Below are positions 8,715 to 17,799 of a stretch of 64,000 bases of DNA, one piece after another. Source of the DNA: Methylobacillus sp. (GTDB lineage: Bacteria > Pseudomonadota > Gammaproteobacteria > Burkholderiales > Burkholderiaceae_C); the NCBI GenBank assembly GCA_018607835.1, contig JABBAS010000031.1, positions 11,241 through 75,240 of the forward strand, given 5' to 3'. The position numbers and the translations under genes are program-made. The notes under the pieces are model-generated. The model did not search any database, was not told the DNA's origin, and saw nothing but the letters and a program-made list of their open reading frames with translations. Within the stretch, counting starts at the first letter, position 1. Every line of letters starts with the position of its first letter.

Positions 8715-9782
8715 TTAGGTGGTGCCCTGTCCAGACCGGTAAGCAGCGGGTGTGACGCCAGCCCACACCTTGAATGCGCGAATGAAGCTTTTCTCATTTT
8801 GAAAGCCGCTGACTTCCGCAACCCGCTTAATGGGTAGGGTCGAGGACATCAGTGCGTGGTGCGCGCGTGCCATGGCGGCGTGGTGCTTCAGGTCTTGCCA
8901 GTTTTCTCCGACTTCGCGCAGCATCCGGAACAGGCTTCTGCTGGATATATTGAGCTGTGCCGCCACTTGCTCGGCGGTCAGCGGTGCCGCGCTCGGCGTG
9001 CGCAGAATTTGTTGCACTTGTTGTACCAAGCGCCGGTCGCGACGATAGTGGCGAATCGTCAATGGCAGGGCGCGTTGAAGCATAGAGCCTAACGCGGACT
9101 CGTCACGGCGAACGGGTAATGACAAGTAACTGGCGTCGAAGCAAAGTCGTGTCGCCGGCGCGTTAAAGCGGACAGGGCAGGGAAACAAAACGGCGTATGC
9201 GCCAACGTGTGCCGGCGCGGGGAAACTGAAGTCGACTTGGTGTAAAGCGATGCGAGAGTCAATGATCCAAGCGGAGAAACCGAGTAAATTCCGGAGCAGT
9301 GTGACCTCACAAAATTCCTTGAGCGCCGGTGCAATAGCCAAGTCTGACAGGATGACCTGAGCCGTATCGGGGCGTCCAGTGGTGGCGTGAGCGGGCTCGA
9401 GCAGGGTCAGGCTGACGGCCGATGTGAGTAAGCCGTGGTGACGACACCAGCGTTTCATGGCAACTGCCAGTGTCGGGGCGCTCAAGGAGGCTCTGGCTAG
9501 CAGACCGTAGCTGCCCCAAGGTAGGCGCCGCTCGAACCAACCCAGTGCTTCGTCATCCAAGGTGCGCATCGCCGCTTCGCTGAGAACCTCAAATTGTGCT
9601 GCGGAGACTGTCGCGTGATCTTGCTGTAAAAAGCGTGGCGGTATTTGTGCCTTTGCCAGCGCCGCATCGGCCGACAGTCCTGCCTGATCATATGCCTGCG
9701 CAATCGCGCGTACAAACGCAATCGGCGTGGCTTTGACGCCGAGGATCTCTGGTTTTTCAGTGGCTGCGGTCTGCGCGTCCAT
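8715..9782 (-). CDS. AraC-family transcriptional regulator
   Basis: Regulator of 355 residues. The C-terminal two-helix-turn-helix AraC domain spans about 260-350 (LTAEQVAAQLNISSRSLFRML for the first helix-turn-helix; PIKRVAEVSGFQNEKSFIRAFK for the second, with the usual GF..ES.F.RAF pattern). The N-terminal half resembles the arabinose-binding-like domain found in OruR/ArgR-type regulators. It is transcribed away from mccB across a 123-base gap containing a tandem operator candidate at 9816-9850, so control of the mcc operon and of itself is likely. The inducer is unknown; an acyl-CoA or leucine metabolite is a guess. Confidence 0.9.
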   Translation of the reverse strand: MDAQTAATEKPEILGVKATPIAFVRAIAQAYDQAGLSADAALAKAQIPPRFLQQDHATVSAAQFEVLSEAAMRTLDDEALGWFERRLPWGSYGLLARASLSAPTLAVAMKRWCRHHGLLTSAVSLTLLEPAHATTGRPDTAQVILSDLAIAPALKEFCEVTLLRNLLGFSAWIIDSRIALHQVDFSFPAPAHVGAYAVLFPCPVRFNAPATRLCFDASYLSLPVRRDESALGSMLQRALPLTIRHYRRDRRLVQQVQQILRTPSAAPLTAEQVAAQLNISSRSLFRMLREVGENWQDLKHHAAMARAHHALMSSTLPIKRVAEVSGFQNEKSFIRAFKVWAGVTPAAYRSGQGTT

Positions 9783-9815
9783 TTTGGGTATCTTTCGCTA
9801 AGGAGAGGTGAAATT

Positions 9816-9850
9816 TTGGCATAAATTGCAACTTACTTGTCAGATATTGC
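9816..9850. promoter_or_regulatory. Tandem 21-bp direct repeat, candidate AraC-type operator
   Basis: Two copies of a 14-base element, TTGGCATAAATTGC (9816-9829) and TTGTCAGATATTGC (9837-9850), agree at 11 of 14 positions and start exactly 21 bases apart, two helical turns. AraC-family dimers usually bind such direct repeats. The pair lies between the divergent araC-type gene and mccB. A short inverted repeat (ATTGC-GCCC-GCAAT, 9846-9859) overlaps its right end. I cannot place a good sigma-70 promoter with certainty. Confidence 0.6.
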
Positions 9851-9905
9851 GCCCGCAATCGTTCTATCCTGCGGGTTGGCCCTGTAGCTTCGAGTGAGAG
9901 ATGTG

Positions 9906-11510
9906 ATGCCCCAACTGATGAGTCAATTGAATAGCCGGTCCGCCGACTTTCAAGCCAATGCCGCCGCGATGCAAGCCACCGTGACTGATTTACGCGACCA
10001 CCTGGCGCGGGTCTGCCTCGGTGGCGGAGAGGCTGCGCGTGCCAAGCACGTGGCACGAGGCAAGCTACTGCCCCGAGAGCGCGTGCGCATGTTGTTGGAT
10101 CCGGGGTCACCCTTTCTTGAGCTATCACCCATGGCCGCCCATGCCATGTACGGTGATGTGGCGCCCAGTGCAGGGCTGATTGCGGGTATTGGCCGCGTCA
10201 ACGGTGTGATGTGCGTGGTGGTTTGCAACGACGCTACCGTGAAGGGCGGCACTTACTTTCCCATGACGGTGAAAAAACATTTGCGTGCGCAAGAGGTCGC
10301 CCAGCAAAACCACTTGCCATGCGTGTATTTGGTCGACTCCGGCGGTGCGAACCTACCCCAGCAAGACGAGGTGTTTCCTGACCGAGATCATTTTGGCCGC
10401 ATCTTCTACAACCAGGCCAATATGAGCGCCATGGGCTTGGGCCAAGTCGCCGTGGTTATGGGCAGCTGTACAGCCGGTGGCGCCTATGTGCCTGCCATGA
10501 GCGATGAGACCATCATCGTCAAAAACCAAGGCACTATTTTCTTAGGTGGCCCGCCCTTAGTGAAGGCGGCGACCGGCGAGGTTGTGAGCAGTGAAGACCT
10601 CGGTGGTGGCGATGTGCATACCCGCTTGTCCGGTGTGGCAGATCACTTGGCGCAAGACGACGCGCATGCCCTGGCCTTGGCGCGGCAGGCCGTTGCCAAC
10701 CTTAACGCGTCACCGATGTCGCCCCCTACCCAAACGCCGGTGCCCCCCAAGTACGATGCCATGGAGTTATACGGGGTCATACCCACCGACACACGCAAGC
10801 CATTTGATGTTCGGGAGATCATTGCGCGGGTGGTCGATGACAGCGCTTTCGATGAGTTTAAGGCGCGGTTTGGTAGCACCTTGGTGTGCGGATTTGCGCA
10901 CATTGAAGGCATGCCTGTCGGCATTATTGCCAACAACGGCATCTTGTTTTCAGAGTCGGCACAAAAGGGCGCGCACTTCATCGAGCTCTGTTGCCAGCGC
11001 AAAATCCCACTGGTATTTTTGCAAAACATCACGGGGTTTATGGTCGGTCGGAAAGTGGAGAACGAAGGGATCGCTCGTCACGGCGCCAAGATGGTGACGG
11101 CGGTCGCCTGTGCGCAGGTGCCCAAACTGACGGTGATCATTGGCGGAAGTTTTGGTGCCGGTAATTACGGTATGTGTGGCCGCGCGTTCAGTCCCCGGTT
11201 TTTGTGGATGTGGCCGAATGCGCGGATTAGCGTGATGGGCGGCGAGCAAGCCGCTAGCGTATTGGCAACCGTGAAGCGGGATGGCCTGACCCAGAAGGGC
11301 AACACATGGTCGGCAGAAGAAGAGGATGCTTTCAAGGCGCCGATTCGCGCGCAGTATGAAACCCAAGGCCATCCCTACTACGCCACAGCGCGCTTGTGGG
11401 ACGACGGCATCATTGATCCGGTTGATACCCGTCGGGTACTGGCTCTGGGCTTAGCCGCCGCGCTGCGGGCACCGATTCCCGAGACGCGCTTCGGCGTCTT
11501 TCGCATGTAA
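9906..11510 (+). CDS. mccB: 3-Methylcrotonyl-CoA carboxylase, carboxyltransferase (beta) subunit
   Basis: Carboxyltransferase subunit moving the carboxyl group from carboxybiotin to 3-methylcrotonyl-CoA in leucine degradation. I chose the ATG at 9906 ([15 protein letters not shown]), which matches the usual start of the family and has a GAGAG ribosome site; a GTG at 9894 would add four residues. Length is then 534 residues. Acyl-CoA carboxylase signatures include [30 protein letters not shown], and the C-terminal oxyanion-hole segment [16 protein letters not shown] followed by [17 protein letters not shown]. It heads the operon mccB / hydratase / mccA. Confidence 0.95.
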   Translation: MPQLMSQLNSRSADFQANAAAMQATVTDLRDHLARVCLGGGEAARAKHVARGKLLPRERVRMLLDPGSPFLELSPMAAHAMYGDVAPSAGLIAGIGRVNGVMCVVVCNDATVKGGTYFPMTVKKHLRAQEVAQQNHLPCVYLVDSGGANLPQQDEVFPDRDHFGRIFYNQANMSAMGLGQVAVVMGSCTAGGAYVPAMSDETIIVKNQGTIFLGGPPLVKAATGEVVSSEDLGGGDVHTRLSGVADHLAQDDAHALALARQAVANLNASPMSPPTQTPVPPKYDAMELYGVIPTDTRKPFDVREIIARVVDDSAFDEFKARFGSTLVCGFAHIEGMPVGIIANNGILFSESAQKGAHFIELCCQRKIPLVFLQNITGFMVGRKVENEGIARHGAKMVTAVACAQVPKLTVIIGGSFGAGNYGMCGRAFSPRFLWMWPNARISVMGGEQAASVLATVKRDGLTQKGNTWSAEEEDAFKAPIRAQYETQGHPYYATARLWDDGIIDPVDTRRVLALGLAAALRAPIPETRFGVFRM

Positions 11511-11521
11511 CAGGAGGATCT

Positions 11522-12340
11522 ATGTCCCAAACAATCCAACCCACACTCGACACGTGGCGACGCGCCGGCGTAGCCTATGTGTACCTCAATCGCCCCGATG
11601 TACGCAACGCGTTTAATGACGAGATGATCGCCCAGCTGCGCGATCAATTCCAACAGTTCGCCCAAGATGATGACCTGCGTGCAGTGGTGCTCGGCGGACA
11701 TGGAAAGGCCTTTTGCGCGGGCGCTGACTTGAGCTGGATGCGCGCTATGGCAGATTACAGCTGGGAGGAAAATCGGGCCGATGCGCAGGCGCTCGCAGAC
11801 ATGCTGTGGACCATTAGCCGCTGCCCTGTGCCCGTCATTGCGCGTTTGCATGGCGATTGTTATGCCGGCGGCGTGGGGCTGGCCAGTGTGTGCGACATCC
11901 GAGTGGCGGCACATGGGGTGCAGATTTGTTTGAGTGAAGCGAAGTTGGGCTTGTTGCCTGCCACCATCGCGCCCTACGTCGTGCGTGCCATGGGCGAGTC
12001 GGCGGCGCGACGTTATTTTGTAACGGCCGAGCGGTTTGACGCCGCCAAGGCACAGAGCTTTGGCATGCTCCATGCGGTCGTCGAGCCCGATCAACTCGAT
12101 ACAACCATAGACGGCCTACTCGACGCCATCGTCGCCAACGGCCCCCAAGCAACCCGAGCCTGTAAGGCGCTGGTCGCTGACGTGGCGGGCACGCCCAACA
12201 CGGCGGAGCTGCGGGCACATACCGTCAATTTGATCGCGGATATTCGTGCCAGCGATGAAGGCCGTGAAGGTGTGCAGGCGTTCTTAAACAAGCGCAAGCC
12301 TGATTGGTTGGGCGCACCCCATGGCAGTGAGGCGGTCTGA
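11522..12340 (+). CDS. Methylglutaconyl-CoA hydratase (enoyl-CoA hydratase family)
   Basis: Crotonase-fold protein of 272 residues, probably hydrating 3-methylglutaconyl-CoA to HMG-CoA. Oxyanion-hole motifs are GGHGKAFCAGADLSWM (about 58-75) and DCYAGGVGLASVCDI (about 117-131), followed by the SEAKLGLLPATIAPY segment, whose Glu is the expected catalytic acid/base. It lies 11 bases after mccB with an AGGAGG ribosome site. Its TGA overlaps the ATG of mccA by one base, a coupled arrangement. Position between the two carboxylase subunits gives the substrate call; the generic alternative is a simple enoyl-CoA hydratase. Confidence 0.9.
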   Translation: MSQTIQPTLDTWRRAGVAYVYLNRPDVRNAFNDEMIAQLRDQFQQFAQDDDLRAVVLGGHGKAFCAGADLSWMRAMADYSWEENRADAQALADMLWTISRCPVPVIARLHGDCYAGGVGLASVCDIRVAAHGVQICLSEAKLGLLPATIAPYVVRAMGESAARRYFVTAERFDAAKAQSFGMLHAVVEPDQLDTTIDGLLDAIVANGPQATRACKALVADVAGTPNTAELRAHTVNLIADIRASDEGREGVQAFLNKRKPDWLGAPHGSEAV

Positions 12341-14352
12341 TGGCTATGTTTACAAAAATACTGATTGCGAACCGCGGAGAAATTGCCTGCCGAGTTGCCG
12401 CAACAGCCAAGCGCTTGGGTATTCAAACGGTGGCTGTTTACGCCGACGCCGACGCCGAGGCGATGCATGTCAAGGCCTGCGACGAGGCCGTGCACATCGG
12501 CGGCAGCGCACCGGCGCAGAGCTACTTGCAGTGGCAGCGCATTCTGGATGCGGCACGCGCAACCGGTGCGCAAGCGGTACACCCAGGTTACGGCTTTCTG
12601 AGTGAAAACGATGCATTTGCCACCGCCTGTGCAGAAGCTGGTTTGGTCTTTATCGGACCAAAACCCGCGTCCATACGCGCGATGGGACTAAAGGCAGAGA
12701 GCAAACGCCTCATGGCCAATGCGGGTGTGCCGTTGGTGCCCGGCTACCACGGTGAAAACCAAGACAGCGCATTCTTGCAGGAACAAGCGGATGTGATTGG
12801 CTACCCGGTGCTGATTAAAGCCAGTGCGGGTGGCGGCGGTAAGGGCATGCGCGTGGTTTCACAGGCAGGCGATTTTGCGGCTGCATTAAGTAGTTGCCAA
12901 CGGGAGGCGATCAATAGCTTTGCCAACGACGCCGTACTGATTGAAAAATATGTGCAGCGTCCTCGACACATCGAGATACAGATTTTTGGGGACAACCACG
13001 GCAACTGCGTCTCTTTGTTTGAACGGGACTGCTCGGTGCAGCGCCGTCATCAAAAAGTGCTGGAAGAAGCGCCGGCGCCGGGGATGACCGCTGCGATGCG
13101 TCTCGCCATGGGTGAGGCAGCAGTGGCCGCCGCCAAGGCCGTGCAATACGTTGGCGCGGGCACCGTGGAGTTTATTGTTGAGCAAGCAGACGATGGGGCG
13201 ATGTCGTTTTACTTCATGGAGATGAACACGCGCTTGCAAGTGGAGCATCCCGTTACTGAGGCCGTCACCGGTTTGGATTTGGTGGCGTGGCAGTTGCGCG
13301 TCGCCGCTGGGGAACCCTTGCCGAAGTCGCAAGACCAGTTGCAATTGAATGGGCACGCCATTGAGGCACGTATCTGTGCAGAAAATCCCAACCAAGACTT
13401 CCTGCCTGCGACAGGGCCGTTGTGGCATTTCAGTGGGCCGGAGGCATCGCACTTTTGTTTTACGGCGGGTGGCGTCCGCTTGGACACGGGGGTGACTCAA
13501 GGCGACGTGGTCTCGCCGTTTTACGACTCCATGTTGGCCAAGCTCATTGTGTGGGGCGCTGATCGCGACGAGGCCTTAGCAAAGCTAGACAAGGCCTTAA
13601 GCGAGATGCAAGTCGTTGGCGTGGCCAACAACGTGGCGTTTTTGCGCGACGTGGTGCAAAGCGCCTCGTTTAGCCAAGGCGATTTAGACACGGATCTCAT
13701 TGCCCGTGAGCGTGACAATTTATTTAAAACCCAAACCTTGTCTGAGGACCTTGCCGTTGCAGGTGTCATGGGTATGGTCTTGCGCCAAGAGGTTGACGCG
13801 ATGGGCAGCAACCCCTGGCAAGCGGTTGATGGGTGGCAAGTCGTCGGCGCTCCGCCGCGACCGTTTCAGCTACAAGGCGCGTGGGGCGATGAGGTGCGTG
13901 CGCTGGACGTTGTCCTGTATTCGACTCCCCAACGTGTACGTATCGCGGATACGGACCACGCCTTTGAGTGGCGCGCGCACCCGCGAGGTGTTTCGGTGTG
14001 TCTCAATGGGGTGTGGACAGATCTGTCTGTGGTGGCAAGCGCGGGACAATACCATGTGTTTTCAAGGGCAGGGCACGCGGTGCTGCAATGGGTTGACCCG
14101 CTGGCTGGCAGCGCGCAGGCCGCGGATGCATTGGGTGGTCTGAACACACCCATGCCCGGCAAGCTGATCCGCATGGATGTGGCGGTTGGAGACACGGTGG
14201 CCAAGGGTCAAGTACTGGCGGTGATGGAAGCCATGAAGATGGAGCACAGTATTGCCAGTCCCCGTGATGGGGTGGTGTCCGAGGTGTTTTACGCGGTGGG
14301 AGACCAAGTCGCGGAAGGCCAAGCCCTGCTCACACTACAGGATGTGACCTAG
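12340..14352 (+). CDS. mccA: 3-Methylcrotonyl-CoA carboxylase, biotin-containing (alpha) subunit
   Basis: Biotin carboxylase plus biotin carrier, 670 residues. The N-terminal two thirds is an ATP-grasp biotin carboxylase (MFTKILIANRGEIACRV at the start; KASAGGGGKGMRVV glycine loop; EMNTRLQVEHPVTE). The C-terminal biotinyl domain (about 595-670) has AVMEAMKMEHSI, with biotinylated Lys633. The start overlaps the hydratase stop (TGATG); an ATG two codons on (12346) gives the more usual MFTKIL beginning and could be the real start. The carrier needs a biotin-protein ligase encoded elsewhere. Confidence 0.95.
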   Translation: MAMFTKILIANRGEIACRVAATAKRLGIQTVAVYADADAEAMHVKACDEAVHIGGSAPAQSYLQWQRILDAARATGAQAVHPGYGFLSENDAFATACAEAGLVFIGPKPASIRAMGLKAESKRLMANAGVPLVPGYHGENQDSAFLQEQADVIGYPVLIKASAGGGGKGMRVVSQAGDFAAALSSCQREAINSFANDAVLIEKYVQRPRHIEIQIFGDNHGNCVSLFERDCSVQRRHQKVLEEAPAPGMTAAMRLAMGEAAVAAAKAVQYVGAGTVEFIVEQADDGAMSFYFMEMNTRLQVEHPVTEAVTGLDLVAWQLRVAAGEPLPKSQDQLQLNGHAIEARICAENPNQDFLPATGPLWHFSGPEASHFCFTAGGVRLDTGVTQGDVVSPFYDSMLAKLIVWGADRDEALAKLDKALSEMQVVGVANNVAFLRDVVQSASFSQGDLDTDLIARERDNLFKTQTLSEDLAVAGVMGMVLRQEVDAMGSNPWQAVDGWQVVGAPPRPFQLQGAWGDEVRALDVVLYSTPQRVRIADTDHAFEWRAHPRGVSVCLNGVWTDLSVVASAGQYHVFSRAGHAVLQWVDPLAGSAQAADALGGLNTPMPGKLIRMDVAVGDTVAKGQVLAVMEAMKMEHSIASPRDGVVSEVFYAVGDQVAEGQALLTLQDVT

Positions 14353-14358
14353 CCCCGG

Positions 14359-14379
14359 TTCTCGGTCTTCGGTCTTCGG
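14359..14379. repeat. Short 7-base tandem repeat
   Basis: Three copies of a 7-base unit in the 51-base gap between mccA and the hydroxyacid dehydrogenase: a first imperfect TTCTCGG, then TCTTCGG twice. It is too short to assign a role and may simply be replication slippage. Confidence 0.5.
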
Positions 14380-14403
14380 TCCAAGTAGGGATAAGCTCGC
14401 ACG

Positions 14404-15345
14404 ATGAACATCACCTTTTGCTGCACACACACCAACCCCAAGGCCTGGTTGCAAGCGCTGGGCGCTGCATTGCCTGAGCACGACATCACGTTATGGGACG
14501 CCGAAGCGCCGCACCGCAACGCCGCAGCCGATGCCGCGATCGTTTGGGCGCCGCCGCAGGCTTTCTTTGACCAACAACCGACGTTGAAGGTCGCGTTCAA
14601 CTTGGGCGCCGGCGTCGATGCGCTGCTGGAAAAGCGACTGCCGCCTGACTTAGCAGTGATCCGTCTCGACGATGCGGGGATGTCTGTGCAAATGGCTGAG
14701 TATGTCTTGCAGGCCGTCGTGCGTTACTTCCGCGAGTTTGCCGCTTACGAACAAGATATGCGGGCTGGTGAGTGGTCGTTTCGACGCCCTCGCCAGCGAC
14801 AAGATTTCACGGTGGGCATCATGGGCTGCGGCGTACTCGGACAGCGTGTCGCCATGGCGTTGCAGCATTTTGAGTATCCCGTGGCCGGTTGGAGTCGGCG
14901 CCCCAAGGTGCTCAGCGGTGTGCAGATGTATGCGGGGGACGCGGCGCTGCCCGACTTCTTTGCCGCCTGTGCAGTCGTGGTTTGCTTGTTGCCACTGACG
15001 CCGGAGACCCAGCACATCTTGTGCGCGCGCAACCTAAAGCACTTGCCGGTAGGCAGCTATGTGGTGAACGCCGCCAGGGGGGCCCACTTGGTGGAGTCCG
15101 ACCTACTCGCGTTGCTCGATGGCGGGCATTTGGCTGGGGCGACCTTGGACGTGTACACCACCGAGCCGCTGCCCGAAGACCACGCGTTTCGGCGTCATGA
15201 AAAAATAACGTGCACGCCCCATGCCGCCGCGAGGACCTTGCGCGACGCGTCGGTGGTACAAATTGTGGGTAAATTGAAGCAATGGGCCAGTGGCACACCC
15301 GCGCACCAACTGCCTGGCTACGTCGATCTTGCGCGTGGTTATTAG
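14404..15345 (+). CDS. ghrA: Glyoxylate/hydroxypyruvate reductase A-like D-2-hydroxyacid dehydrogenase
   Basis: NAD(P)H-dependent 2-hydroxyacid dehydrogenase of 313 residues, closest in appearance to GhrA. The Rossmann motif GIMGCGVLGQRVAMALQ is at about 138-154. The catalytic triad is readable: Arg in NAARGAHLVE, Glu in YTTEPLPEDH, and His in TPHAAART. The coenzyme strand is followed by WSRRPK, whose basic residues favour NADPH. It sits in the leucine cluster between mccA and HMG-CoA lyase without an obvious step in that route, so its role there is unclear; it may act on glyoxylate. Confidence 0.85.
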   Translation: MNITFCCTHTNPKAWLQALGAALPEHDITLWDAEAPHRNAAADAAIVWAPPQAFFDQQPTLKVAFNLGAGVDALLEKRLPPDLAVIRLDDAGMSVQMAEYVLQAVVRYFREFAAYEQDMRAGEWSFRRPRQRQDFTVGIMGCGVLGQRVAMALQHFEYPVAGWSRRPKVLSGVQMYAGDAALPDFFAACAVVVCLLPLTPETQHILCARNLKHLPVGSYVVNAARGAHLVESDLLALLDGGHLAGATLDVYTTEPLPEDHAFRRHEKITCTPHAAARTLRDASVVQIVGKLKQWASGTPAHQLPGYVDLARGY

Positions 15346-15409
15346 TTGTTTTTGGCAGGCATCAAGCGTATAGGCCCCTAGACCCATCACATCCATTACT
15401 TAAAACACC

Positions 15410-16339
15410 ATGAACTACCCTAGCCGTGTACACATCACCGAAGTCGGTCCGCGAGATGGTTTGCAAAATGAAAAAACCCACGTGGGCGTTGCAGATAAGC
15501 TGGGTTTGATCGAGCGCCTGTTGCAAGCGGGCGTCCGCCATTTCGAGGCAACCAGTTTCGTTAGCCCTAAGTGGGTGCCGCAAATGGCCGATGCCGCAGA
15601 GGTGATGGCGGGACTGGGCGGGCCTAATTTTGCACCCTTGCTGGATGGGGCCACCGTTAGCGTGCTGACGCCGAATATGCGGGGCTTAGAAGCCGCGCTC
15701 GCGGCTGGTGCGCAAGAGGTGGTGGTTTTCGGTGCGGCCAGTGAGGCCTTTAGTCAAAAAAACATCAACTGTTCGATCGCTGAATCGATGGCGATGTTCG
15801 CGCCAGTGGTCGCCGCGGCGCACGCCGCCGGTGTCGCAACGCGTGGCGCCATCTCTTGTAGCGTGGGCTGCCCTTATGAGGGTGACGTGGCACCCCAAAA
15901 AGTGGGGGAGGTTGCGCGCATGATGCAGGCCATGGGCGTACAACGCATTGCCGTTGCAGACACCATCGGTGTGGGAACGCCGCGCAAAGTACAGGCCGCG
16001 ATGGCGGCGGCACTCGCGCACTACGACGTGGCGCACGTCGCGGGACACTTCCACGACACCTACGGCCAAGCGTTGGCCAATACGCTCGCCGCCTTGCAAA
16101 TGGGTGTGAGTCACTTTGAATCGTCTATCGCCGGTTTGGGAGGCTGTCCCTATGCCAAAGGCGCGACCGGCAACGTGGCCACAGAAGACGTGGTCTATCT
16201 CCTGCACGGCATGGGCATTGATACGGGCTTGGCGCTAGATGGATTGGTGGATGCGGCCGCCTTCATTGGCAAGGTGCTGGGGCGTCCACCGAATAGCCGT
16301 GTGACTGTCGCGATGCTAAACCAGCGCGATAAGCCGTGA
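15410..16339 (+). CDS. mvaB: Hydroxymethylglutaryl-CoA lyase
   Basis: Cleaves HMG-CoA to acetoacetate and acetyl-CoA, the last specific step of leucine catabolism. It is a TIM-barrel HMGL-like protein of 309 residues. The start of the barrel is EVGPRDGLQNEK (about 11-22), and the HMGL signature GLGGCPYAKGATGNVATED carries catalytic Cys246. Metal ligands are expected in HFHDTYGQALAN. It closes the cluster on the plus strand. The symbol follows Pseudomonas usage; liuE and hmgL are used for the same function. Confidence 0.94.
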   Translation: MNYPSRVHITEVGPRDGLQNEKTHVGVADKLGLIERLLQAGVRHFEATSFVSPKWVPQMADAAEVMAGLGGPNFAPLLDGATVSVLTPNMRGLEAALAAGAQEVVVFGAASEAFSQKNINCSIAESMAMFAPVVAAAHAAGVATRGAISCSVGCPYEGDVAPQKVGEVARMMQAMGVQRIAVADTIGVGTPRKVQAAMAAALAHYDVAHVAGHFHDTYGQALANTLAALQMGVSHFESSIAGLGGCPYAKGATGNVATEDVVYLLHGMGIDTGLALDGLVDAAAFIGKVLGRPPNSRVTVAMLNQRDKP

Positions 16340-16393
16340 GGTTGTTCTGCTGGTCAGGGCTGAGCGCGCATCGCTTGGGGTAAAGTCCCTGCC

Positions 16394-16633
16394 ATGCATA
16401 CTGACCACAGCGAACATGATGACGAACACGCCAAGCGCCTTGAGAACGTCGAGGTGAAGTTGGCCTATGCCGAGCAGGCACTTGACACCTTGGACGCCGT
16501 CGTGGCCCGCCAACAGCGTCAAATTGACGCCCTGATTGCGCAGGTGGTCACCCTCAAAAACCGCGTGCCAGAAGGTGGCGACGCGGAGGGTGCGTTCAGA
16601 AGCTTGCGCGACGATTTACCGCCGCATTACTGA
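16394..16633 (+). CDS. slyX: SlyX family protein
   Basis: Small coiled-coil protein of 79 residues: charged N-terminus, a heptad-rich helix (about 14-57, with [22 protein letters not shown]), and the characteristic C-terminal DLPPHY. SlyX proteins are short coiled coils of unknown molecular function. The last seven bases overlap the 3' end of the convergent luciferase-like gene. Confidence 0.88.
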   Translation: MHTDHSEHDDEHAKRLENVEVKLAYAEQALDTLDAVVARQQRQIDALIAQVVTLKNRVPEGGDAEGAFRSLRDDLPPHY

Positions 16634-17661
16634 GCAGACACCTCATTCAGCTCCCGCGCTGCAAGGGCGGCGATGTCGAGACTGCGCAATCGTAAATCGG
16701 CGTCGTACACATCATTAACCAGCAAAAACTCGTCGGCTTGCGTGACGGTGGCGAGTTGCTTGAGGCCAGCGCGCACCGTGTCCGGACTGCCGATGACGGC
16801 CGCCGCCAAAAAGTCGGCAATACCCGCTTGTGCCGAGGGGTCTAAACTGGCTAAGAAATCTGGTTTCGGTGGCGGCAATTGGCCACGCTTACCCGTCAAA
16901 ATGCCGAGCACCCGCTGGTAAGTGCTACTGGCTAGGTAGTCGGCTTCTTCGTCGGTTGGCGCCGCGACCAACGGTACGCCAATGGCCACATAGGGCGCCG
17001 CCAGTTGCGCGCTGGGCTGGAAGGTGCGACGGTAGATGTCAATGGCTTGTAAAACCATGCGTGGTGCGAAGTGCGACGCAAACGCAAACGGCAGTCCTCT
17101 TTGCGCAGCCAGTTGTGCTGAAAATAAGCTGGATCCCAGCAACCACATGGGGACCTCGGTACCCGCGCCAGGCATCGCCACAATGGCCTGATTCGGTTGC
17201 GCTGGCGCCAGCAGATGCTGCAGCTCCGCGACATCGTTGGGAAAGTCGTCCTCTGACTCGGTTCGGTCACGGCGCAGTGCACGCATGGTGAGGCGGTCGG
17301 TGCCGGGTGCACGTCCCAGACCCAGATCAATGCGATTGGGGTGCAACTCTGCCAAGGTGCCAAACGCCTCTGCAACCACCAAAGGGGCATGGTTGGGCAG
17401 CATTACGCCACCAGAGCCCACGCGTATACGCTGCGTACCGCCCGCGATATAACCGACCAATACGGCCGTTGCTGAGCAGGCGATGCCCGTCATGTTGTGG
17501 TGTTCGGCCAGCCAATACCGCGTAAAGCCCAGGGTCTCCGCGTGTTGGGCGGTGCGCAGGGCCGTCTCCAATGCGTGACGCACGGGATGGCCCTCGCGCA
17601 CGGCCACCAAGTCAAGCATGGATAGTTTGATCGGTGGGTGCTTTTTATCGTTGGTTTGCAT
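16627..17661 (-). CDS. LLM-class flavin-dependent oxidoreductase
   Basis: Luciferase-like TIM-barrel monooxygenase of 344 residues, of the single-component YhbW-like type. Typical segments are [43 protein letters not shown] (about 45-58), [18 protein letters not shown], and [13 protein letters not shown]. It uses reduced FMN; the substrate is unknown. It overlaps the slyX end and starts 138 bases from the divergent YbaK-DUF1289 gene, so the two may share a promoter region. Confidence 0.88.
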   Translation of the reverse strand: MQTNDKKHPPIKLSMLDLVAVREGHPVRHALETALRTAQHAETLGFTRYWLAEHHNMTGIACSATAVLVGYIAGGTQRIRVGSGGVMLPNHAPLVVAEAFGTLAELHPNRIDLGLGRAPGTDRLTMRALRRDRTESEDDFPNDVAELQHLLAPAQPNQAIVAMPGAGTEVPMWLLGSSLFSAQLAAQRGLPFAFASHFAPRMVLQAIDIYRRTFQPSAQLAAPYVAIGVPLVAAPTDEEADYLASSTYQRVLGILTGKRGQLPPPKPDFLASLDPSAQAGIADFLAAAVIGSPDTVRAGLKQLATVTQADEFLLVNDVYDADLRLRSLDIAALAARELNEVSAQ

Positions 17662-17799
17662 GGAGTTTGTCCGCTATTTTCTCGCCAAGGATGTACAGGG
17701 CTTGTTGCCGTATTTTGTCGCAGCTTGGGTGATCGTGTTGTCGCCTGCAGATAATTTTGTTGGGCGTTAGCATAGGGGTTGTCCCAAAGTCCACGCCTT

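Noticed and set aside
14359..14379. Attachment site or recombination hot spot at the 7-base repeat
   Set aside because: No integrase, tRNA or second copy nearby; slippage explains it.
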